From contig JAGXAX010000096.1 of assembly GCA_018971405.1 (NCBI GenBank), forward strand, positions 1-6,123: DNA of 6,123 bases, given 5' to 3'. The translations under genes and the position numbers were made by a program. The first letter of the stretch is position 1. Each line of letters opens with the position of its first letter. The stretch is from Alphaproteobacteria bacterium. Lineage in GTDB: Bacteria; Pseudomonadota; Alphaproteobacteria; Micavibrionales; UBA2020. Under the pieces are notes generated by a model. That model did no database searches, was not told the origin of the DNA, and worked only from the letters and a program-made list of their open reading frames with translations. This document shows, piece by piece, positions 1 through 4,732 of this stretch.

Positions 1-299
1 TGCACGTTGCCGGAGGCGAAAAGACCGTCGACGTCGAGATAGTAGAAGTCCTTGGCGGCGAGGCCGAGCGGCATGTCCGTGCCGAGCTGCCCGGCCTGCA
101 GGCCGAGGACGAGCGACGAGAGGCCGACGCCGTCCTTGCCGTGGACGATGAGATTGTTGCCGGTGCTTTTCCTGAGGAGGACGTCCATGACGGCGTCAAG
201 TTCGTCCTTGCGGCCGATCATCTCGAAGCCGGGGCGCGCGGCCAGATAGTCGCTGCCGTGAACCAGAAAATCGGGGCTTTCCTTGGATGTTGCAACCAT
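1..299 (-). CDS. Clp/Hsp100-like AAA+ protein with degenerate Walker A, 5' part only
   Basis: This is the first 99 codons of a leftward gene that runs off the left edge. From residue about 25 the protein follows the D1 AAA+ domain of ClpA/ClpB/ClpC. It has the IGR-type entry motif (IGRKDEL, residues 28-34), the LLRKSTGNN helix and turn (41-49), the P-loop region (54-61), the VLGLQAG stretch (64-70, matching the usual VEGLA) and a FYYLDVDGLFASG strand (85-97, matching LDxxxLxAG). The P-loop reads GKDGVGLS where the family has GxxGVGKT, so the nucleotide-binding lysine is leucine at residue 60. ATP hydrolysis by this domain is therefore doubtful. The usual Clp N-domain is absent: only about 25 residues precede the AAA+ fold. 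The ATG at 299 is preceded by GGAG with a 9-nt spacer. It lies 116 nt downstream of the coiled-coil gene on the same strand and is probably co-transcribed. Whether a second AAA+ domain or a ClpP-contact loop exists cannot be seen here. Confidence 0.83.
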   Translation of the reverse strand, partial: MVATSKESPDFLVHGSDYLAARPGFEMIGRKDELDAVMDVLLRKSTGNNLIVHGKDGVGLSSLVLGLQAGQLGTDMPLGLAAKDFYYLDVDGLFASGNV

Positions 300-360
300 A
301 TCCTATCGCTCCATTCTGAAGTCGGTAACCGTGCGGGGAAAGTGGCCGGAACCCGGTCGC

Positions 361-390
361 CGGGGGCGAGGCTTTGCGCCTTCGCCCCCG
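361..390 (-). other. Strong GC hairpin between the two leftward genes
   Basis: The arms 361-372 and 378-390 form 12 base pairs with one bulged base (382) and a 5-nt loop (373-377), almost all G-C. It lies in the 116-nt gap between the coiled-coil gene stop and the Clp-like start. Leftward RNA after the hairpin is GC-rich with no U tract, so it is not a standard intrinsic terminator. It could be a 3'-end stability or processing element, or an attenuator that lowers expression of the downstream gene. The pairing is seen directly; the role is inferred. Confidence 0.55.
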
Positions 391-415
391 CGATGAGCGG
401 TCCGCGGGCGGGCTT

Positions 416-2179
416 TTAAGCGCCGCCGCGGCCGAGTTTGCCGAGATCGCCGCCCTTGGGGGGCTCTTTCTTCGCCGCAGGCTTTTGGCCTTCGGGTTTT
501 TTGGTCTTGTCGTCGTTGGCGGGCGCTGCAGCTTTCTTGTTGAAGTCGCCGAGGCTTTCGGAAACGCCGGCGTCGGCATCCAGACCGCGCTGTTCGGCCG
601 TGGAGTCGAGCAGTTCCTGCGCGCATTCCATCGCCGTTTTCATCGAGTCTTTCAGCGCTTCGAGGCCTTTTTGCTTCATTTCGGTGGCGGCGTCGGAAAC
701 TTCGCGGAAGGCGCGCAGCTTTTCCGCCTGCTCGTTCACCGTGGTGGCCAGTTCGGCGTAGCCGGCGGCCTGACGCAACGCTTCCTGCTGGTTTTGCAGG
801 TCGGTCTTTTCAGACATGACGCGCAGTGCGTCGCGGGCGTGCTCGGTCGACTCGTTCAGCGCCGCGGCCGAGATCGTCGTCAGGGCGACGCTCAGGCCTT
901 CCGCGACGCCGGCGATGCCGGACGTGGTCAGCTCGCGCGCGTTCTGGCGCTGTTCGAGGTTGGCGCCCTTCATCGCGGTGATGCGGTTGCCCTGGATCGC
1001 GAGGTCGGCATAGCTCTTGGCGGTGTCGCGGGCCGAGGTTTCGGAGTTGGCGATGTAGTCCTCAATCGCGGCCAGCTTGTTTTGGCGCATCGTTTCCTGC
1101 ACCTTCGTTTCGCCGTCGGTCGGGAGCATGTGCTGGTCGCGCTGCTTCTTGTTGACCTTGGAGGCCTCGACCGAGGCTTCCGCCAGAAGGCCGTAGATGC
1201 TCTGGACGCCGCGGTTGGCGTCGTTCAGCGTATCGATCTGCTCGCTGACCGATTCCAGCAGCTTCTGGACGTCCGCACCGCGTTCGGCGGTCGTGTCGAT
1301 GAAGTGGTTGGCGACGCGGATCAGCTCTTTCTGCTTGTTCTTCCATTCGTCGGAGGAGATGTCCAGCAGGATGCGCAGCTGTTCCTTCTCCTTTTCAAAG
1401 CCCGCGAACTTCGTCACGGGCGGGGTGTTCTGGAGGGTTTCGAGGTCCTGTTTCTTGCCGGCGATGTCGGCCAGACGTTGCGCGGTCTCGGCCTCGATCT
1501 TCGCTATTTTGGCCAGCGCGGCGTCCGACGTCCTGCGGTTCCAGGGCATGCCGGTCTTTTGCTGACGGAGAACCTCGATCTGCGCTTCGGCGGAGGCGTT
1601 CATGTGCTCCAGCTCGCTGATCTCCTTCTTCCGGTCGGAGATGTTCTGGTCGCGGATGATGGCGTTTTCCTTTTCCGCCTGAATTTCCTTGTAGACCTCG
1701 AGCGTCATCTCCTTGCCTTCCTGGCGGAGCTTCCAGATGGCGTCAATGATGTCGGACAGCGGCTGCATGTTCTTGTCGTAGTCCGAGATCGCGCCGCACA
1801 TGTCGTTGATCATGTCGTGCATCTGGGCGAACGCGTCGGTGTCGGCCAGTGTGATGATGTCCTGCGCCATGCGGCGGCGTTCGAACTGGAGATATTCCTT
1901 AAAGAGGTCGAGCTCTTTCTGGCGGCGCTTGTTCTCTTCCTGCGTCAGCTTGGCGTCGTAGGTCATCGCCGCGACGAACTGCGCTTTCTTTTCTTCAGGC
2001 GTCGCATCGGAAAACACGATCTTGTAGAACGTGTTGTTGTCCATATCGAAAGTTTTTTCCTGTTTTTTCTTTTCTGCCTCGGGCGCGCCGGGCGTCGGCT
2101 TCTTGGGCGCGGTCTTTTCGGTGCGCTTCTTTGCCTGTTCGAGTAATTCCTGGAGTTTGGGGGAAGTGCCGTTCGCCAT
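416..2179 (-). CDS. Large coiled-coil protein of unknown function (587 aa)
   Basis: I do not recognise this gene with confidence. The product is hydrophilic, very rich in Ala, Glu, Gln and Lys, and has no signal peptide or membrane segment, so it should be cytosolic. The N-terminus (about 1-43) and C-terminus (about 548-587) are Lys/Pro-rich and probably disordered. The middle is largely helical: 80-105, 157-250 with heptad-like coiled coil, 262-345, and 360-530 with a less charged, Ala/Thr/Ser-rich patch at about 420-441. The segment around SSDEWKNKQKEL (275-286) and the helices after it faintly recall the TelA (toxic anion resistance) family, but I would not assign it. An in-frame ATG at 2185 is also possible. 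AGGAG at 2187-2191 sits 7 nt before the ATG at 2179 but only 1 nt before 2185, which favours 2179 (MANGTSPK). It heads a likely operon with the Clp-like gene and could be its adaptor or substrate (inference). The reality of the ORF is secure; the function is open. Confidence 0.85.
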   Translation of the reverse strand: MANGTSPKLQELLEQAKKRTEKTAPKKPTPGAPEAEKKKQEKTFDMDNNTFYKIVFSDATPEEKKAQFVAAMTYDAKLTQEENKRRQKELDLFKEYLQFERRRMAQDIITLADTDAFAQMHDMINDMCGAISDYDKNMQPLSDIIDAIWKLRQEGKEMTLEVYKEIQAEKENAIIRDQNISDRKKEISELEHMNASAEAQIEVLRQQKTGMPWNRRTSDAALAKIAKIEAETAQRLADIAGKKQDLETLQNTPPVTKFAGFEKEKEQLRILLDISSDEWKNKQKELIRVANHFIDTTAERGADVQKLLESVSEQIDTLNDANRGVQSIYGLLAEASVEASKVNKKQRDQHMLPTDGETKVQETMRQNKLAAIEDYIANSETSARDTAKSYADLAIQGNRITAMKGANLEQRQNARELTTSGIAGVAEGLSVALTTISAAALNESTEHARDALRVMSEKTDLQNQQEALRQAAGYAELATTVNEQAEKLRAFREVSDAATEMKQKGLEALKDSMKTAMECAQELLDSTAEQRGLDADAGVSESLGDFNKKAAAPANDDKTKKPEGQKPAAKKEPPKGGDLGKLGRGGA

Positions 2180-2186
2180 TATCATT

Positions 2187-2191
2187 CTCCT
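2187..2191 (-). promoter_or_regulatory. Ribosome binding site fixing the coiled-coil protein start
   Basis: On the minus strand AGGAG is followed by A and then ATGATAATG. Spacing is 1 nt to the first ATG (2185) and 7 nt to the second (2179). Only the second has workable Shine-Dalgarno geometry, so the protein most likely begins MANG. Confidence 0.7.
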
Positions 2192-2202
2192 GTTTTTTGC
2201 TG

Positions 2203-2219
2203 CGCTTGTTTTTCAAGCG
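2203..2219 (-). other. Hairpin in the 5' leader of the coiled-coil gene
   Basis: A perfect 6-bp stem (2203-2208 with 2214-2219, CGCTTG/CAAGCG) closes a 5-nt loop that is all A in the leftward transcript. It lies 11 nt upstream of the ribosome binding site, within the roughly 100-nt leader expected from the promoter at 2288-2316. A role in mRNA stability or translation is possible but unproven. The following RNA has no U tract, so it is not a terminator. Confidence 0.4.
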
Positions 2220-2287
2220 ATCCTTGGGTCGATATAATCAAGCTAGTGTTAATAAAAGTTACTTTATTACTAACATCTACGAGAGCA

Positions 2288-2316
2288 AACATATACATAA
2301 AACAATAATGCGTCAA
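2288..2316 (-). promoter_or_regulatory. Sigma70-like promoter for the leftward operon
   Basis: On the minus strand TTGACG (2316-2311, 5 of 6 to consensus) is separated by exactly 17 nt from TATGTT (2293-2288, 4 of 6). Transcription would start near 2281 and give a leader of about 100 nt before the coiled-coil protein start at 2179. The correct spacing and the position inside the AT-rich core support it. AT-rich DNA throws up chance matches, hence the modest score. Confidence 0.45.
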
Positions 2317-2362
2317 CATGAATTAGGATGATTTATATTTTCTCTAAATAGAGTAATAAAAT

Positions 2363-2383
2363 TACAAAAGTGATTATTTTGTA
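2363..2383. repeat. Inverted repeat, candidate operator
   Basis: TACAAAA (2363-2369 reads TACAAAA with its leading T) is mirrored by TTTTGTA at 2377-2383 across a 7-nt spacer, giving seven paired positions with spacing typical of a dimeric regulator site. It lies about 90 bp upstream of the predicted leftward start, compatible with activator or repressor binding. I do not match it to a known regulator family. Confidence 0.35.
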
Positions 2384-2386
2384 GTC

Positions 2387-2406
2387 ATATTATATATACA
2401 TAATAT
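2387..2406. repeat. AT-only inverted repeat
   Basis: ATATTAT (2387-2393) pairs perfectly with ATAATAT (2400-2406) across a 6-nt loop. It follows the 2363-2383 repeat almost directly. It could be a second regulator half-site pair, a melting element, or chance in very AT-rich sequence. Confidence 0.25.
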
Positions 2407-2678
2407 AAATCGCAAGAATAACCACAGACACATATATAATGTACCATGCAAAGCGGACGCTTGCGTTGGATTAAACCTATGGGATTGCTGCCAATTCTAT
2501 ACAGGGTTGAGTACGGCCTCAGGCGGCGCTGCCGTTTCGGGCGCGCGGCTTGTGCCGATTTATTTGACAGCCGCATAAAAGCGCAGCACTCTGGGCGTCA
2601 GACTGCTTTTCAAAAGACGGCCGTTTTAATGCAACGATTTGAAAAAACATCACATTTTCTACGGACGGCGCTTTTCCT

Positions 2679-3641
2679 GTGAAAACGATGACCCACTATC
2701 AGCGTCTCGGGGTTTTGCGCGGCGCGCCGGCAGAAGTGATTCGCGCCGCCTACAAGGCGCTGGCGCAGACGAATCATCCTGACAAAAACCTCGACAACCC
2801 TGCCGCGACAGAAGCCATGCAGGAGATCAATCAGGCCTACGCCGTCCTGTCCGATCCGCAAAAACGGGCGGAATACGATTTATGGCTTGGCCGTCAGGAG
2901 GCGGCGATCGGCGCGGAATGGACGCAGCCGCCGCCGCGCGCGCCTTCTTCGGCGCCTGCGTCGCCGCGCCACGCAGGGCGCAGGACGGGCGCCTTGATTC
3001 TTCTGGCGGCGCTGGCGGGAGCCATGGCGTTTTCTTTTTCCTACTCTGCCTTCCTTCATCCGGTGGCGCCGCCGGCGCTTCCGGCGCCGTCCGTGCCGCC
3101 GTCGCGTGCGGCGGACAAAAGCATGTCCGGCGGCGCGTCCCGCGCGCCCGGTGCGCCCGCCACGGAGCGGCGTCTGGCCGGCTGCGTTTTCGCCGCCGCC
3201 AGCGCTTATGATGTGCCGCCTGCGGTCATTCTCGGCCTGCTCAGCGCGGAAGACGGGGCGGCGGGCAGGGAAACGCCGGCGCAGGAAGGCGACGATCTCG
3301 GGCCGTTGCAGATCAATTCATGGTGGGTGCCGCAGCTTTCCCGCCTGTGGAACGTGAGTGCGGACAGGGCGCGGGCGCTGCTGCGCGACGATTCCTGCAT
3401 CAACATCGGCGTCGGCGCGTGGATTTTGCATGCGGCGGCCCGGCCCGGCGACGGTTTGCCGCAGGAGATCGCACGCTATGACCAGGCTGCGCACCATCTG
3501 GCCGCGCTGCCGGCGGAAAACAGCGCGTTCGTCGTCAGGGCGCTCGGGCTTGTCAAAATTTACGGCCGCGTCCGCGGGCCGGAGGATTTGCTCGACGGAA
3601 AGGACGGCGAAAAAAGCGAGGGCCGTGGCGGCGTGCGTTAA
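2679..3641 (+). CDS. J-domain / single-pass membrane / lytic transglycosylase fusion protein
   Basis: Three parts are visible in 320 residues. Residues 5-70 are a J-domain (YQRLGV, the HPD triad at 33-35, then AYAVLSDPQKRAEYD at 53-67), which in this family stimulates DnaK ATPase. Residues 104-126 are one hydrophobic segment preceded by RHAGRR, so the positive-inside rule puts the J-domain in the cytosol. After a Pro/Ala linker (127-163), residues 165-297 match the TrbN/SLT-type transglycosylase fold: the likely catalytic Glu191 (LLSAED), GPLQINSWW (208-216), DDSCINIGVGAWIL (237-250) and ARYDQ (265-269). The only cysteines, Cys169 and Cys240, sit where TrbN-like domains carry a pair and could form a periplasmic disulfide. 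The product should cleave peptidoglycan while contacting cytosolic DnaK (inference). The start is GTG at 2679, with a weak GGACGG 10 nt upstream; ATG at 2688 would lose only three residues. No signal peptide is present. Confidence 0.85.
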   Translation: MKTMTHYQRLGVLRGAPAEVIRAAYKALAQTNHPDKNLDNPAATEAMQEINQAYAVLSDPQKRAEYDLWLGRQEAAIGAEWTQPPPRAPSSAPASPRHAGRRTGALILLAALAGAMAFSFSYSAFLHPVAPPALPAPSVPPSRAADKSMSGGASRAPGAPATERRLAGCVFAAASAYDVPPAVILGLLSAEDGAAGRETPAQEGDDLGPLQINSWWVPQLSRLWNVSADRARALLRDDSCINIGVGAWILHAAARPGDGLPQEIARYDQAAHHLAALPAENSAFVVRALGLVKIYGRVRGPEDLLDGKDGEKSEGRGGVR

Positions 3642-3652
3642 TTCATGCCCGC

Positions 3653-3672
3653 ATCGTCATTTCCTTGACGAT
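3653..3672 (+). terminator. Hairpin after the J-domain gene, possible weak terminator
   Basis: ATCGTCA (3653-3659) pairs perfectly with TGACGAT (3666-3672) across a 6-nt loop, starting 11 nt after the stop codon at 3641. The bases that follow (TTCCGGTTTCT) are T-rich but not a clean T tract, so termination would be inefficient. The right arm also contains the TTGACG proposed as the -35 of the next gene, so both roles may not hold. Confidence 0.35.
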
Positions 3673-3693
3673 TTCCGGTTTCTATGAAAATAT
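3665..3693 (+). promoter_or_regulatory. Candidate promoter of the polyphosphate kinase gene
   Basis: TTGACG (3665-3670, 5 of 6) lies 17 nt before AAATAT (3688-3693, 3 of 6). The -10 is weak and its end overlaps the 14-bp palindrome at 3689-3702. The local AT-rich patch and the 100-bp gap to the previous gene support independent transcription, but the exact hexamers are uncertain. Confidence 0.3.
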
Positions 3694-3702
3694 ACGTATA
3701 TT
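3689..3702. repeat. Perfect 14-bp palindrome upstream of ppk2, candidate operator
   Basis: AATATACGTATATT is fully self-complementary and sits 39 bp before the start codon, overlapping the likely -10 region. This is where a repressor dimer would block transcription. No regulator is encoded in the window, and the motif is not one I can assign. Confidence 0.4.
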
Positions 3703-3741
3703 ACCTTTTTTAGTGAGAAATTGAAGGATACGGAATAACGC

Positions 3742-4662
3742 GTGTATACGTTCAAAAAATGCATGGTCAAACCGGGAGACAAGGTCGATCTTAACGCTGT
3801 CGACACGGGCGAAACCTGCGGCTGGACGAAAAGCAAGGCACGGACGCAAATCAAGCGCAATCTGGCGCGCATCGCGGAACTTCAGGAACAATTGTACGTC
3901 GAAAAAAAGCGCGGGCTGCTGATCGTCCTGCAGGCGATGGACACGGGCGGCAAGGACGGAACGATCAGGACGCTGGGCAGCGCGATGAATCCGGCGGGAA
4001 CCCGCGTCGTCGCCTTCAAGAAGCCGACGGCGGAGGAAAAGGCGCACGGCTTCCTCTGGCGCATCCGCAAGCACCTGCCGAAGGCGGGCGAGGTGGTGAT
4101 CTTCAACCGCTCACACTACGAGGACGTCGGCATCGCCCGCGTGCACGGGCTCGTGCCGGAAAAGGAGCTGCAGGGCCGCTACGACGAGATCAACGAATTT
4201 GAGGACGCCCTCGCCCTGCCGACGCAGGAAGTGCCGGAGGGCACGCACGTCCTCAAGTTTTTCCTGCATATCGGCAAGGCGGAGCAGCTGGAACGCTTCC
4301 GCGACCGGCTCGACGACCCCGCCAAGCAATGGAAGCTGAGCGAGGCGGACTTCGCGGAGCGGCAGCACTGGGACGATTACATGGAGGCCTATTCCCTCGC
4401 GCTTTCCAAATGCACGACGGCGGACGCGCCGTGGTTCGTCGTTCCCGCCGACAACAAATGGATGCGCGACCTGATCGTCTCGCAGGTCGTCGTCGATTAC
4501 CTCGAGGGGCTGAGAATGAAGCCGCCCGCGCCGACGGTGGATGTGGACAAGATCCGGAAAAAATACTTCGGCGATCCGCCGCCCGCCGCCAAAAAAGCCG
4601 CCGTCAGAAGGCCTTTTGTCCGGAGGCCGCCGTCGCTGCGGGCGGATTTCGGCCTTAACTGA
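3742..4662 (+). CDS. ppk2: PPK2-family polyphosphate:nucleotide phosphotransferase
   Basis: The product is a cytosolic kinase that moves phosphate between inorganic polyphosphate and nucleotides, regenerating ADP/ATP or GTP from polyphosphate. The 306-residue protein shows the full PPK2 core: Walker A MDTGGKDGT (66-74), the Walker B-type FNRSHYEDV (121-129), the lid region (about 171-200) with LKFFLHIGK and RLDDPAKQWK, the WDDYMEAY helix (210-217), and WFVVPADNKW (231-240). The NRSHYED form, rather than DRSWYNRA, points to the class III-like branch able to act on AMP and ADP; this is inferred from motif type. A Pro/Lys/Arg-rich tail follows the core (about 261-306) and looks like an extension. 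The GTG start at 3742 keeps the usual N-terminal KPGDKVDL region and has AAGGA upstream at 3724-3728 with a long 13-nt spacer. The ATG at 3763 has no ribosome site. It stands 100 bp after the J-domain gene and 70 bp before the TPR gene. Confidence 0.93.
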   Translation: MYTFKKCMVKPGDKVDLNAVDTGETCGWTKSKARTQIKRNLARIAELQEQLYVEKKRGLLIVLQAMDTGGKDGTIRTLGSAMNPAGTRVVAFKKPTAEEKAHGFLWRIRKHLPKAGEVVIFNRSHYEDVGIARVHGLVPEKELQGRYDEINEFEDALALPTQEVPEGTHVLKFFLHIGKAEQLERFRDRLDDPAKQWKLSEADFAERQHWDDYMEAYSLALSKCTTADAPWFVVPADNKWMRDLIVSQVVVDYLEGLRMKPPAPTVDVDKIRKKYFGDPPPAAKKAAVRRPFVRRPPSLRADFGLN

Positions 4663-4722
4663 AACCGGCTCTCTGGCGTTCTTCCGCAAGGTGATTTAAT
4701 ATTTCTCCCAGAGGACGAGAAC

Positions 4723-4728
4723 GGGGGA
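4723..4728 (+). promoter_or_regulatory. Ribosome binding site of the TPR/ATP-grasp gene
   Basis: GGGGGA ends 4 nt before the ATG at 4733. It is G-rich rather than the standard AGGAGG but in a workable position. Together with the loss of any good upstream alternative it supports the ATG at 4733. Confidence 0.5.
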
Positions 4729-4732
4729 TTGC

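Larger units (their letters stand above)
2180..2678. other. Divergent intergenic region with an AT-rich core
   Basis: This gap of about 490 bp separates the leftward coiled-coil gene from the rightward J-domain gene. From about 2230 to 2450 it is strikingly AT-rich against GC-rich flanks. It holds the leftward promoter (2288-2316), inverted repeats at 2363-2383 and 2387-2406, and a TATAAT hexamer at 2435-2440 without a matching -35. From 2450 to 2678 it returns to GC-rich sequence, with an isolated perfect TTGACA at 2564-2569 whose 17-nt-spaced partner (CACTCT) is poor, so the rightward promoter is not placed. Short open frames here lack ribosome binding sites and recognisable composition, and I see no tRNA. 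It reads as a regulatory region rather than a missed gene. Confidence 0.6.

Noticed and set aside
374..2146. A 590-codon open frame on the plus strand antisense to the coiled-coil gene
   Set aside because: It is in codon register with the real gene. Antisense stops need TTA, CTA or TCA sense codons, which this GC-biased gene avoids. The translation is Arg/Phe/Leu-rich without domain pattern, and the sense frame has the ribosome binding site and a sensible protein.
2522..2533. GC-rich near-palindrome GGCGGCGCTGCC and a nearby CTCAGGCGGC resembling an uptake-sequence-like decamer
   Set aside because: It is a single copy in the window and not an exact match to any uptake sequence I know. In GC-rich DNA such matches are expected by chance.
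2564..2592. Perfect TTGACA as the -35 of a promoter for the J-domain gene
   Set aside because: The hexamer at the proper distance (CACTCT) matches the -10 consensus at only two positions, so I mention it within the intergenic entry but do not call a promoter.
2605..2627. CTTTTCAAAAG followed by ACGGCCGT and TTT, resembling a terminator
   Set aside because: The two palindromes overlap and the GC one has no room for a loop, so a stable RNA hairpin is unlikely. There is also no upstream rightward gene to terminate.
2446..2682. A 78-codon plus-strand frame whose TGA overlaps the GTG of the J-domain gene (GTGA), suggesting translational coupling
   Set aside because: There is no ribosome binding site, the composition is Arg-rich with no recognisable domain, and most of it lies in what looks like leader sequence. 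A four-base overlap alone is weak. Conservation in relatives would change this.
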